A stretch of DNA of 64,000 bases from Punica granatum (GCF_007655135.1 NC_045130.1:5270001-5334000), one strand, 5' to 3'. Numbered from the stretch's first letter, positions 24,990-37,467 are shown. A program made the numbers and translations. The notes: generated by a model not told the origin, from the sequence alone.

Positions 24990-26173
24990 GGAAAAACTAT
25001 ACATTTAGTCCTTTACTTTTACTCACTTTTCTATTTTCGTCATTTTTTTATTTTATTTTCTATTTTCGTCCTATACCTTAATTACATTTCTATATTCATC
25101 ATTCCGTTAACTTTTCCATTAACTTTGCTGAGTTGGCTTCCCATGGGTTCTCCATCAATGACACGTCAAATACTTCAATTTGCTCTACTTTAACGAGATC
25201 GAGCAATTGGTAGTGTTAAAATGAAACTGGTTCAAACATAGCCCTTTTTAGATGGACGAGGCGTAATCCCCAAAAAAACTAGCTGCTTGACTTGTGACAT
25301 TTCATCTCTGCAAAGAATTTATGTTAAATCTAAAATATAAGAAAAGGTTATAGCCCAAAAGAAAAGATGAAAGTCATAAAAGAAAACATCGATGAACAAA
25401 GAAAGAAGAATATTATGAACAACAACTCTTCCTCTTCGTCATTGAGTTTAAGCAAATCAATTTTTCAAATTCAAGAAAAGTCTAATTAAAATCAACTTAC
25501 ACAATTATCAAATTAAAAAAAACCTAATTTAATCATGCAAATTCCCAATTTCGCTTAAGCATTCTCTTTTCACTGCCTAGTATCGTTTCATTGAAGCGTA
25601 TTGGCTTTTAAAGCATATTCATTCCATAGATGAATTAATTCCAAGAAGATTTGTCCGATTATAAATTTTGAATCTATACAATCTATTTAGTCTTTGTCAT
25701 ATTCGTCTCCGTCACTCTTATGTCACATCTTCTCCCGTGTTATTTATCAATTCAGGCATTTTTCCAATCTGAGTTCCTATAAATTTTCGATCGCTCTGTG
25801 TTAGATCTCAGACGATAAACAATATTAGAGAAGGAAGGTGGATGTCGTAAAGTTAGATTCCTTCGTTACTTTGCCTTGGTTTCGGGAGGAAGAGAGAGAA
25901 GCAACATTGTGATGTCCATGTTCTTTATCGTTATTCAGTTCTCTTTATTTTTTAACATTTTTGGCTTTTTATTTTCAATAAAATAAAAAATTGTTGACGC
26001 GTCATTTATGTTGAATCCACAAGGATCCAACTCAGCATTTTTAACGGAATAGTTAACGGAATGATGAAAACAGAAAAGTAATGAAATGTATAGGACGAAA
26101 TAGAAAAGAAAATAGAAACATGACGAAAATTGAAAAGTGAGTAAAAGTAGACGACGAAATATATAATTTTCCC
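24990..26173. mobile_element. Non-autonomous Mutator-like element (MULE) with long terminal inverted repeats
   Basis: The left end (24990-25169) and the reverse complement of the right end (25994-26173) align over 180 bp with high similarity, for example both have ACTTTTACTCACTTTTC near the outer end and CATCATTCCGTTAACT further in. Outer termini are GGAAAAACTATA and GGGAAAATTATA. The element is bounded by a 9-bp direct repeat, TAAAACAGA (24981-24989) and TAAAACAAA (26174-26182), with one mismatch. Long TIRs plus a 9-bp target duplication are the hallmarks of Mutator-like elements. The roughly 825-bp interior has no transposase frame, so it would need a transposase in trans. Confidence 0.88.
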
Positions 26174-26182
26174 TAAAACAAA

Positions 26183-27324
26183 CATCGTCTTTATTAACTT
26201 CTTAATGTCATACCTCCACAAGCAATTGACTGATACAAACTTTTTATGTAGGTACAGTACATGACAGGTACATCATACAATCAGATTCGTGGATAACGTT
26301 CCAATGACAGCGTCAACACCCTCACCAACTCCCCCGCAAGTTCTTAGTTAATTGACTTATGTGCACGCATACTCAGCGCTTATTAAGTCTTCTCTTGCTT
26401 TGTAAGTACTTCCGACATTGTAACTAAGCATTCGATATAATATTTCCAATTATTTCATATAATCTTTGTGGTTTATATTGTTCTTGTGCAGCGGGGGTGC
26501 GTCCTCTACTCGTAACATCAGTTGTTGAATCTTGACATTTGACTAAGGAAAAAGCGTGTATAAATCGGCACTACTTATCTTAAGTTCAAGTCGACACTCA
26601 GTTGATGCAGCATTGCCCATCAACAGCAGAGTGATGCAGCAAACAAAATCGAAAATATTTACCAATTCTGCAGTAGAATCCCACGTACATTGTTATTTTT
26701 GTGAAATTTGCAATTTCTTAAACTCACGAATTTTTAATCAATTTTCGAGATGGACAATAAGTCAACATATTTCACCCGATGATAATGTCTTCAGCGTACG
26801 AGGTGCTTTCCAGTTGGTTTTGGTTGGACTGTGTCTGCAACATCACCATCTTGTACGTATGCAATCAAACCTGCGGGACATATAAACCGTGTTCATTTTT
26901 TTCGATTCCTCTGACTTTTCTTCCCTCGAAATCGATCCGACAGGGAAACTGACGGACGTTTACTCGAGACTTTCACGGATTTATCTGCTGAAGTAACTCG
27001 ATCCGATGCAACGATTGTCTGCCGTGACACCTAAGTTTCTGATGTAACAATTTTAGATGGTTGACTCTGTGCTTGACTCAGTATAACCTCTCATAAACAA
27101 ATGAAACTTGATGGATAAACAAATAGGGAGAAATGCAGAGTGGGTGATGAGTCGTTTTTGCAGCCTTTGAATTTGATGAAGATTAATAAAATTTGAACGT
27201 GGGAAAAGAGAAGATGATGATGATGAAGAAGAATGTGGGAGGCAACTTCAGAAGCTGTTAGAGGGGCGAAAAAGAAAGGAAAGAAGAAGTCGAATTTCGG
27301 AGGTTGTTTTCCGTGTTTCTGAAG
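26183..27324. other. Intergenic region / promoter of the LRR receptor kinase
   Basis: No gene recognised. A plus-strand frame at 26556-26885 has no family features. The last 200-300 bp, purine-rich (GAAGATGATGATGATGAAG), probably include the kinase promoter and leader. Confidence 0.5.
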
Positions 27325-30300
27325 ATGGATCTTAGATTTCTTGGGCTTTTACTGGCTGTTCTGCTCGGGTTGTCCACTGGCAAGGCGGCCTCAGAGGACT
27401 GTAAGATGAGCTGAATCTATGTCTTGTTTGCAAGTACAGTGTCGAACTGCCATGTAACGCATTAAAGCACAGTTTATAATATTGATCTCGTGCTGCAACA
27501 TTTTCATTCCTTTTCACTCGGCTGAGTGCTGGTATGTGGCAATTCGTGGTTTCGAGGTTGTTCTGCCCATTCCATAAGAATTACCACTCGAGATGGACAT
27601 AGTTTGAATTCTGGATCCATTACGAAGCAGTCCTTTTGCAGCCTTGTTAATACTCAAGCAGTCTCGTTTCTTACTTATGCGGGAATGTATCCGTGTAAAC
27701 ACCGCGACTTATGAATTCAGTTCGATGGTTCTGCTTTATCTAGTACCTTTTTAATGGGTGAGATGTTTTAGTTAATACCTTAATCATGCAATTTCGACAT
27801 TGGCAGCTGTCGCCCTCCAGGCTATGAAGGCTTATTTGAACAACACGCCGCCTAACTGGGTAGGTTCTGATCCCTGCAGTGACAAATGGGACGGCATCAT
27901 CTGCACCAATTCACGGGTTACTTCGATGTGAGTTTCTTATCACCGTGACTTGATGAAAGAATTAGTGGTTTCCTCTGGTTATGTATGGAGCTAACTGCAT
28001 CGGTTGCGTTCAGAACACTGTCGAGCATGGGGTTGTCAGGGCAGCTAACTGGAGACATCGGAACATTATCTGAGCTGCGCACTCTGTAAGTTTGGGTTCA
28101 TATAATATTTCTATACGCAAGTCAACCATTTTATTTCATTATGATTTATTATTGAATAAATCCGTCAATCATCTTGAGATTTATTCCTAACCTTCAGGCT
28201 TTTGTCATGAAAAATGAAGGGATTTATCGTACAACAAGGGCCTTACGGGATCTCTTCCAGATGCTATCGGGAATCTGAAGAAGCTAACGAACTTGTAAGC
28301 TACGCAAAAAGCTTCTCCTGTAACTTTCAGGGTCTAGTAAGTGTGTCACATACTTTCTAATATTTGCTTGGCAGAATCCTAGTTGGCTGTGGATTTACCG
28401 GTATCATTCCAGACACGATCGGATCTCTCCAAGAGCTCGTCTTTCTGTAAGTATTTCACTCTATACAATGAACTGCACATTTCAACGATTAGGAAAATTG
28501 AGAAATTTTTCTTATCATTCTGCAATACATGTTTGGATGCTCTCTCTTGCATTCGCGAATGACTTCTCGTGTAAAAGTTTTCGTTAAAGCTTAAATATCA
28601 TCCTAGACATTTGAGCCAGTTGATGCCAGTGTAGTAATATCGATGCCTCTAACAAGTAAAATTTTGATAAATTAGAGACATAGCGATATGCTATGGAAGA
28701 TTCCGAACCATGAAAATATGACTGGTTCGGTTCCTATGGAAATGCAGCCTGTAGATGAAGGCGTCTTGATGATACTTATTACATGAAACAGTTCTAAACT
28801 CCCTGATATTTGCAACTGCAGATCTCTCAACTCTAATAGCTTTAGTGGCCCAATTCCCCCGTCAATTGGTAACCTTACGAAGCTCTATTGGCTGGATCTT
28901 GCTGATAATCAGCTTACTGGAACTATTCCCGTGTCCAATGGAAGTACATCGGGTCTCGATATGCTACTTCATACAAAGCACTTGTAAGTTAAAAACCGTC
29001 CTCCAAACCTCTCTGCTTCTTATTATTGATGGCTTTGTTGCTTTGCCTGTTATTATGTTCTTAAACAAAGAAATAGATTCCTTGATGTCATTTTTGTTGC
29101 CCTGACATTTTCATGTTTTTAAACAGTCACTTTGGGCAAAATCAGCTCTCTGGTACGATTCCTCCAGAAATTTTCAGCTCCGGGATGAAACTGATCCATG
29201 TGTAAGTTTATGCTGCTCTACTGATTGATATTAGATTGATGGAGGAATGGTTTGGCTTTGAAGGACCATTCTCGTTTTTTCCACTTTTCCTACACAAACA
29301 ATGAACATAAATTCATTCTTTTCGGCAAACAAAGATAAGTTTCGTGCTCGACAAGCACATATTCTCCCATGTCTTAGCTCGAATCTTATTGCTGTGAACA
29401 GACTTTTTGACAACAACCAGCTCACAGGAAGCCTCCCTTCCACCCTCGGGCTTGTGCAACCCCTGGAAGTCGTGTAAGTTTTTCTTCTCTCTTCCATAGT
29501 TAGATGCATATGGGGAGGGAGCGAATCTTCTCAGTTGATTCTGACGGTGTCCCTCTTTCCAACTTCGCTGGTTGCAGACGCTTCGACCGGAATTCATTGA
29601 GCGGTCCTCTCCCTCAAAATCTCAACAACCTCACAAAAGTTCAAGAGCTGTAAGCACTCTGAATAAGTAAATTTCACCATTATATTTTCATTGATTCTTG
29701 CAGCATGCTGTTGATTAAGGCTCGAGGTTTATTGACCCGTATATTCATCCATTTTCAGTCTCCTATCCAAAAACAAGTTCACTGGTCCTTTGCCGAACCT
29801 CACTGGATTGAACTCCCTCAGCTACCTGTGAGTTCGTTTTTACATCGTCTTTTATTACCTCGTCGGGTCAATTTCTGTGTGTTTGTTCTTACTGTATAAA
29901 GAAATTCTACTGCTAGTTTGCATCTGATGAAGGTGGTGATCACGCAGGGATATGAGCAACAACAGTTTCGATGCACTGGACTTCCCTGATTGGATCACAA
30001 CCTTGCAGTCTTTGACAACCTTGTAAGTATGACTGCCAGCTCCCACCAGAACCATTGTTCAACCCGGAAAAAAGGAAGAACTGTAGAAATCTCTATGCAA
30101 TGTTTGTGTATTCTCGGGTTTGGACTGGTATTCTAGGGTGGAGAAGATTTAAGAACTAGTCCTGATATTATTGTTAACTAATCGCAGAATGATGGAACAA
30201 ACACAAATTCAAGGATCCGTTCCCTCTTCCCTCTTTAGCCTTGCCAACTTACAGACTGTGTAAGTATCTCTAGGTTTGAGTTCCAGAAAGTTTAATTGGA

Positions 30301-33006
30301 AGAGTTCATTTTCTTTTTCACATTGTTTTCCCGCAAGACCCGGGATTTACGATTCTATCAACTGAGTGCAGAATATTAAGAAACAATGCGCTAAACGGCA
30401 CCTTGAACATTGGCTCCACCTTTAGCAGTCAACTGCAGCTCGTTGATTTGCAGACCAACTTTATCGATTCATATACGCAGAATTCCGGGGGTTACAGCAA
30501 TGAGCTAATGTAAGTCTAGATATACGTAAACCTGAACTTATCATGCGTGCTTTTCTTCCGTAGTGTATGTCTGTCTTGCTTACATCAGCAGACTTCATTG
30601 ATATGTTTGAACGTGTAAATCAAAACGAATTGGAATTTAAAATCATTCTTGTGTCATCACATGGCTTACATGGTCCATATCTTGCAGACTTGTCGGAAAC
30701 CCAATTTGCCAGCAATCAGGAGTGGCAGCAGCAAGTTTCTGCACGATCTTACAGTCCAATTCTTCCTCATACTCGACCCCCCCTAACAACTGCAATCCCA
30801 TGGACTGCAGCATTGTGAATCAGACATCAAGCCCCAACTGTAAATGCAGCTTTCCCTACACAGGAACAATAGTGTTCAGGGCTGCTTCCTTCTCGAGCTT
30901 GGGAAACTCGACTCACTATACTTCCCTTGTGAGCTCTATGATGTCTGCCTTTCAGTCCTACCAGCTTCCAGTGGATTCAATCGCACTGAGTAATCCCCAC
31001 AAGGATTCGTTGGGCTACCTCAAAATGAGCCTCGAGATATTTCCCTTGGAGGGAGATAGTTTTAACCGGACCGGAGTTTACAGTATCGGGTTCGTGCTTA
31101 GTAACCAGACTTACAAGCCTCCTTCAGGGTTTGGCCCATTCTTTTTTATGGCTGACCAGTACGAGCGATTCTCTGCACAAGTGCCCCAGGAACCTAAGAA
31201 GTCGTCATCCTCGGCGAGTACTGGGGTTATTGTTGGAGCGACAGTTGGTGGTCTCGTTCTTCTGCTGCTGTTAGGCCTCGCAGGAATATACGCATTTCGT
31301 CAGAAGAAAATAGCCAAGAAGGCAACAGAAACGAGCAATCTTTTCGGTATGGAAGAGATATGTCCCATTTGTCAATGGAAAACCAAAAATCATAAACTTC
31401 TCTTTTTATAGCTTTTTCCGGAACCAGGGCCAATACCGTTTCCTAGCTATTGATTTCATAGGATGCAAATGCAGGGGCCTGGGACTCGACTAAGAGCAGT
31501 GGTAGCGCTCCACAGCTAAAAGGCGCGAGATGGTTTTCCTTCGAAGATCTTAAAAAATGCACCAACAATTTCTCAGAATCCAATGATATCGGGTCCGGGG
31601 GATACGGAAAGGTTCGCCTTCTATCTTCATTTCACTCCAGAAAAAATTGAGAACAGCCTCTTCTCTTTTCCCCTTCATTCCCGTGTTTTCTCGATCAGCA
31701 TGAACAATGCTATGGAGTACTTCTAGTGTCATTCTTCACGTCGCAAGTTCGTACACTTTATCATGATCAGCCACGCTCTGGCGATTATCGCATGGAAGAA
31801 TTTCTTACTGCAGGTCTACAGAGGTACCCTTCCAACAGGGCAGTTAGTGGCCATAAAACGAGCAACGCAGGGATCGATGCAAGGCGGGGTCGAGTTCAAG
31901 AACGAGATTGAGCTCCTATCAAGAGTCCATCACAAGAATCTTGTCGGTCTCGTAGGTTTCTGCTTCGAGCAAGGTGAACAGATACTGGTCTACGAGTTTA
32001 TACCGAATGGCACCGTCAAAGAAAGCCTCTCAGGTACTTCAAGATCTTCTCATTTGTATATCAGAAAGCCCCTTTATTTGATGTTGGATACGAATTCTGG
32101 TAAACGCCACAGTGATTCATATGTCGATAAGAACTATTTCCTATCAGCGGTGGAGATTTTCAAATGAAAAGTATGGCGTAAATATTTTTTTCTAACAGGT
32201 AAGTCAGGAATCAGGTTGGATTGGATAAGAAGGCTGCGAGTAGCCCTCGGGGCAGCTCGAGGCATACAATACCTTCACGAGCTTGCCAATCCTCCGATTA
32301 TCCATCGAGACATCAAATCCAACAACATCCTATTAGATGAACGGTTAAATGCAAAAGTTGGCGATTTCGGTCTCTGCAAACTCATGGGAACCGACGAGAA
32401 AGGCCATGTCACCACTCAAGTGAAGGGAACAATGGTCAGTATAAATTTCAGATCCCTTGGAATCTTTGCCCCGATAAGATGCATAGCTAGTGTCTACCGA
32501 GCAATACTAACAGTTTGTTCATACAGGGCTACTTGGATCCCGAATACTACATGACACAGCAACTGACCGAGAAGAGTGATGTCTACAGCTTCGGGGTCTT
32601 CTGCCTCGAGCTGATCACTGCAAGGAGGCCAATAGAGCGAGGCAAGTACATCGTGAGGGAGTTTAGAACAGCAATGGATAGGACTAAGGAAATGTATGGC
32701 CTTCGCGGGATCCTCGACCCAGCCCTTGTCTCCTTGGCCATTCCACTGAGGGGCATCGAAAAGTTTGTGGAAATGGCCATGAGTTGTGTGGCAGAGTTGG
32801 GATCTGACCGACCAACGATGGGAGAGGTGGTTAAGGAGATTGAAAACCTGATGCAGTCCGCAGGTATGAACCCCAATGCTGAGTCGGCCTCCACATCAGC
32901 GAGCTACGGAGATGACAGCAGGGGGAATTTACGACACCCTTATATGGACGATTTAAGCTTCGATTACAGCGGAGTTTTCCCGCCATCCAGGGTCGAACCT
33001 CTGTGA
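27325..33006 (+). CDS. LRR-VIII receptor-like kinase of the HPCA1/At5g49760 type
   Basis: Eighteen exons join to 960 codons plus stop: 27325-27400, 27807-27927, 28014-28085, 28220-28294, 28375-28446, 28822-28983, 29127-29201, 29402-29473, 29578-29649, 29759-29827, 29948-30022, 30188-30259, 30372-30509, 30688-31346, 31475-31611, 31814-32033, 32199-32434, 32527-33006. Most ectodomain exons are 69-75 bp, one LRR each, a hallmark of the subfamily. Order: signal peptide (residues 1-22), capping region with [11 protein letters not shown], LRRs to about 385, a cysteine module (C419, C424, C435, C437), transmembrane helix about 563-587, then a kinase with GSGGYGKVY (644-651), VAIK (K664), HRD (D760) and DFG (D778), so an active RD kinase is predicted. 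The tail ends in [15 protein letters not shown] as in HPCA1, the Arabidopsis H2O2 sensor. Plasma-membrane location and sensing role are by homology; paralogues exist, so orthology is open. Confidence 0.93.
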
Positions 33007-33553
33007 GTTATCCAGCCTAAACCTGCAAATTACAGCATAATGTATTGTCGAGATATCTTAGCTGTCCTCTACTCGTTCCCTAGTCATGTCTATAAGGACC
33101 GTAATGTGTTTCCCAACAGATTTGCGATGGTTTGCTTGTATAATATTACATAGCTTGTGGATTTTAAATGTTCGAAGAGGTGTTACGTTTTCTTGTATAA
33201 TTTCCGTCGCAGTGACATGTTTTAGGGATCTGTATACAGGCATGTAGTCCTACTGCACCTTTGTACGCAAAACAGTTTTTTATCCAAAAATCGAGTATCA
33301 TTTCACAGGAAACCTCGTCTTCACGGATACTTTTAACGCGAACGAAGAGTCAGTGTCCACATACATGTGTATGTCAACTAATCTAACTCGGGAGATGCCT
33401 AGAATCCTCTCTTAGTGCAACCTACCTGCCTAGATATTCTGGGCGGTGTTCGATAATCGAATGCATATTGTATCAAAGCTGCAAAACGTCTGTTACATCC
33501 TTTTACAACATCACTTCTGTTGCTAGCATGAAAAATGAAGAGAAAAAGTACTT
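33007..33553. other. Convergent 3' flanks of the receptor kinase and methyltransferase genes
   Basis: The two stops face each other across 547 bp, so both 3'UTRs and polyadenylation sites must lie here. No other feature is seen. Confidence 0.7.
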
Positions 33554-34903
33554 TCAAGACATTGGCTTCTCCAGCAATGCAGAGAAGTACCATTCATTCT
33601 TATTCTTGTCTAATTTCATCCCGGCATTCCACCGAATCTTCTTAAATCCGACCCGATCTATCATCGGCACGTAAGTCTGGTTCAGCTGTGGGCCCTTGCA
33701 GAAGAAACGGTCGAGCCAGAGCAGCCCACCAGGCCTCAGGACCCGGTAGACATCATAGAATGTGAACTCGAGCATAGTGTCGGGAACCCAATTGCTCAGC
33801 ACGTGCATCGAGTGGACGATGTCAAGTGTGTTTTCGAAGAATGGGAGCCTCTGCGAGACACTCATATGCATCGGGATCAATCCCCTGGATGCTATGAAGC
33901 TATTGAAGGGACCATCGAGGTTCATCGAGGTCGTGATGATGGTAACGTTCCTTTCCCGCATCCTGGCTGCAAAAGTCCCGGACCCGCCCCCAATGTCAAG
34001 CCCGATTCTGATCGTGTCAGGCAGTTTCGTCTTAAGCACATATTCGATGCTGTAGTCGAGATTCCCATTATCAAAGAGCCACCGGGCCTTCTCCCTCCCA
34101 TTCAGGTCGAAGCAGTCCTTGCAGTCGAAGAAGCCGGGTTGGTTTTTCCGGTCCACAAGGCACCTGTAGTTCTTGCAATTGTATGGCTCCCATATGATGC
34201 TTGGGTCGGGCGGCACCTGCCACAGGCATTCCGGGTACGGTGCCGGGTCCACGTACCCCTTGGGGGACCTTGGGCGGCATCTCCTCCGAGGGAGAGGCTC
34301 ACAGCCCTTGAGAAGAAGCCGCTGTGCGAACACATCATCGACCGGGCATTCCCCTCCAACCTCATACTTCATGTACTGGACCAGATCATCCTTGTACCTC
34401 AAGCAAGCGGCGCCCACGGAAGGGTAGATGGTGTCGGACCCCGACCTCGGGGAGTAGCCCAGCGGGAGCGCGTGCGGGCCTAGAGAGAGCTTCACCTCGT
34501 CGGGCAGGCCCGCCAGGGCAGCAAACTCATCACTTGGCCCGTCCTCCACATCCTGGTGCTTGGCCAGGATGCCGCCGATGGCATGGAGCCTCTGGTGGAG
34601 CTCGGCGAGCTGGGAGCGGGTGGCGGCGAGCTGGGCCTGGGTGGAGCGGAGCTCGATAGAGAGGGCGGTGGTGTTGGGCCAGGGGAGGGGGAGGGAAAAG
34701 TGGTTGGTGTAGTGGGAGAGGTCACGGTCCAAGTGGAAGCTTGAAGGGCTAGTGAAGATGTAGATTGTGAGGAGGTTTGTGAGGATGACAAGCAATAAGA
34801 TCTTGAGCTTGAACTTGGTTGTGTGCTGCTGTTGATGAGGGTTGTTCTTCCTCAGGCAGTCTTCCGAGCTCCCCATTCCGTTTCCGATTCCGAATCCCGA
34901 CAC
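33554..34903 (-). CDS. Membrane-anchored SAM-dependent methyltransferase (At1g29790-like)
   Basis: Single-exon gene of 449 codons plus stop. Layout: basic, Gln/His-rich cytosolic tail (1-31), one signal-anchor helix (about 33-52, type II topology), an NxT site in the stem, a heptad-like stretch (about 83-115) that may form a coiled coil, a cysteine-containing conserved region (about 168-265, with NCKNYRCL and DCKDCFDL), and a Rossmann methyltransferase domain. The SAM motif I is IGLDIGGGSGTF at 300-311; later motifs include FFENTLDIVHSMHVL and the YRVLRPGGLLWLDRF strand-loop. Related plant proteins are predicted Golgi methyltransferases, some thought to act on wall polysaccharides; the substrate of this subgroup is not known to me. 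GC content is well above the flanks, especially in the N-terminal half, which creates long shadow frames on both strands. Confidence 0.9.
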   Translation of the reverse strand: MSGFGIGNGMGSSEDCLRKNNPHQQQHTTKFKLKILLLVILTNLLTIYIFTSPSSFHLDRDLSHYTNHFSLPLPWPNTTALSIELRSTQAQLAATRSQLAELHQRLHAIGGILAKHQDVEDGPSDEFAALAGLPDEVKLSLGPHALPLGYSPRSGSDTIYPSVGAACLRYKDDLVQYMKYEVGGECPVDDVFAQRLLLKGCEPLPRRRCRPRSPKGYVDPAPYPECLWQVPPDPSIIWEPYNCKNYRCLVDRKNQPGFFDCKDCFDLNGREKARWLFDNGNLDYSIEYVLKTKLPDTIRIGLDIGGGSGTFAARMRERNVTIITTSMNLDGPFNSFIASRGLIPMHMSVSQRLPFFENTLDIVHSMHVLSNWVPDTMLEFTFYDVYRVLRPGGLLWLDRFFCKGPQLNQTYVPMIDRVGFKKIRWNAGMKLDKNKNEWYFSALLEKPMS

Positions 34904-37467
34904 AAACCCGATGGAAGGAGAATAGGAGCAAGAAGAGGGAAGAGAGGAGAATTTTAAAAAAGGAGGGATGTTCTCGTTGAGTGGAATGCGCCGGCTTGGA
35001 CGTTCTTGAGATGGGCAATTTAGTCCTCACAGTCAGCGACTGATGCTATGCCATCAAGATGCTAACATGGGGATTTAGTATTGATCGATTTTTCTCCCTT
35101 GAGAGGCCCGGGCCTTGGCTTTGCCTTACCACGAGGTGCTTCTAGTGAGTTTCGAACTTTGATGAATCTAAAATCCACTCGTTGAAAACTCAGTTTTCAA
35201 CTAATCCACATTCTTATAGTTAGTACCTATTGATGTTAATGGTCAAGATCAAGATGAAGGAAATGTCAAGAATATCTCCCACATATAAATTGTATTAAAT
35301 TCCAGGAGCTCACGAGCTCAGTTAGGGGCCGGGGCCGGGGCCGACGGTTGAGCCTGAAAGTTGTATACCGATAACCGAGCTTCTCAAAAGAGCAGAGCTT
35401 TTAGGGCGATCACAAGGCGGCTGATGCTCGAGTTGAATACGCACGAGCTCCCTTGGGACTACATTCTCGGCTTCTTACTATCCCCGTATGGCAGAGTACG
35501 AGACTCCGAGAAATTATCGCACAAGTCGGACGTGAAAGTTTCACTGGGAAATTCCATACAACTAATTGCACCATAGAACTTCGCAATTTCATTGCTGACA
35601 ACCATTCAGCCATTTATACCGTATGCTAGTAGAAGTAAATATAACTTTATTTCATAGGGGAAATGTTGGAACTTGACATGGAATTTTTGCGTTCAAGGTA
35701 TCACATATATGATTTATCAAGAAAAATAATACATATGACATTTTTGCGATCTGGGTTTGAGTTGACTGGATGAATTAATTAATTAATCAAATCAATTAAT
35801 TACATCGCAATTAGGACAATTATAACATGCAATTCCTCGAGCACGTTCACGGGATCTCATCTCATTCGAATGTCAACTATCCTGCACGGCCTTCCTCAAT
35901 GGATCCAATGTCTATTTAACTAAAATTCTACAAGCAGATTTCACTGGATTAATTAAAAATAAAATACTTTAGTGAAAAGGGTAATGAATTTTTGGTTATT
36001 AGATGACAATAACTTTTTCATTGTTATTAATGATATTCGACGTGCAAATTGGTAACATGCACAACCGAGTCTATGCAGAATATGATATGAATAAGTCACT
36101 ACAAGTTGATTAGCAAATAGTAAAATTATTCTTGCGCTTTCAAGTTGCGTTTGGTTTCATAATAGGATTTTAAAATCAAATTTTGATTTTGAAAAAGAGT
36201 GATATAAATGGGGTTCACCCTTTGACTTTGTATGAGTTATATTATTTTGTTGTGGAAAAAAGTGGTATAAATGGGACTCACTCTTTTATTTTGTATGAGT
36301 TATTTTGTTTTGTAGTGGATAAAGTTAAGTTAGAATTGTTATTCTAAAATAATATCTTAAAACCAAACATCCCTGTCATCTAGTTATCCTATCATTCATT
36401 AATCTCTGAATATGCTTTCTTAATTTTCCGGTGGACAAATATTAAGATTTGTCATGACAAAACTCCATAATCTTCACCTACCTCGAAGACTTCTTCTTGA
36501 GTCTTTAAAGGTATAGTGCTTTTAAGCCCGTGTGATGTGATTAGGATTAATTAATATATCTATATAATATTATATACATGTAGATGTAATTTTTATATAA
36601 TTACTAACCAGCAAGCTTTAAAATGGAGGAATCAAAGCTTCCAAGGACAAAAGCATGAAAGTACAAATCCAAAATAAATATATGCCATTCTTCATATCCA
36701 CGTTTTGAATAATTTATTCAATTTTGGTTCATTATTATATATTCTCATCCTTTGCTATATAAATATAGGGAATTTTCTTACAAAAATAAAACAAAAAAAA
36801 TCCCCTAAAAATTAATGTGGATTGATATAAGTAGTTTGACGCTTATTTTCCATTAAAAAAAATGTCTCAATCCGAATTTTATGAATAGAGAAAATTTATG
36901 ATTGGAGCATTTTACTCTTTAATTAGCCAATCCCGTTCAAATTATATTAACCGGCACACATTAGACTTCCGAATACTAAAATTCAAAAAAAAAACCAATA
37001 AAGAGTACCTTTTTCCTTGTGGATCATAGCCATAAATCATTATAAAATGTCAGGATATAATAATTCATTTATATGTATCTCGATATTGATTAAATATGAT
37101 GTCCTGTTAATTTGAAGTGAAATAAAAGCAAGCGGAGAGGGAACGGGGTCCTTGACTCATGTATCATATCACATGGGAATCTCTTCAAGTTGTAAATATT
37201 CATTCCATTTGATCGCAGATTAATTCGTTGTCGACCCAATTCTCTTACAGTGCTGCGAATCTCGATTGATTTCATGATCGATTATACAAGTTGATGCATG
37301 CGATATATTTAACTCGCATGATCTTTACTTCACGATAGCGCTGTCAGCTATATAGGCATGCTTTCCTATATATATATATTTTATCACATTTATACCGTTA
37401 TTAACTTATCACTTGATACTCCCAACACAGACCGTTATTGAGTCCAATAGCCATGTATCGATCGGAG
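34904..37467. other. AT-rich intergenic region with a MITE-like element
   Basis: The first about 150 bp form the methyltransferase promoter or leader. Three GGGGCC hexamers occur at 35325-35342. A Tourist-like element lies at about 36144-36373. Frames at 35361-35613 overlap on both strands without family features. The last stretch probably includes the START gene 3'UTR. Confidence 0.55.
36144..36373. mobile_element. Tourist-like MITE, diverged, with internal duplication
   Basis: The left end reads GTTGCGTTTGGTTTCATAAT and the reverse complement of the right end GGGATGTTTGGTTTTAAGAT, i.e. imperfect inverted repeats with the GTTTGGTTT core shared with the clearer element at 58671-58851. Inside, a roughly 70-bp unit containing TATAAATGGG...TTGTATGAGTTAT occurs twice in tandem. 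I could not assign a clean target duplication, so the ends are approximate. Confidence 0.6.

Noticed and set aside
28192..28219. Apparent in-frame stop disrupting an LRR exon of the receptor kinase
   Set aside because: A second AG at 28218-28219 gives the expected [11 protein letters not shown] with correct phase, so the gene is intact.
33803..34483. 226-codon plus-strand frame and other long frames opposite the methyltransferase
   Set aside because: Shadows of a GC-rich intronless gene whose minus-strand product has full methyltransferase motifs.
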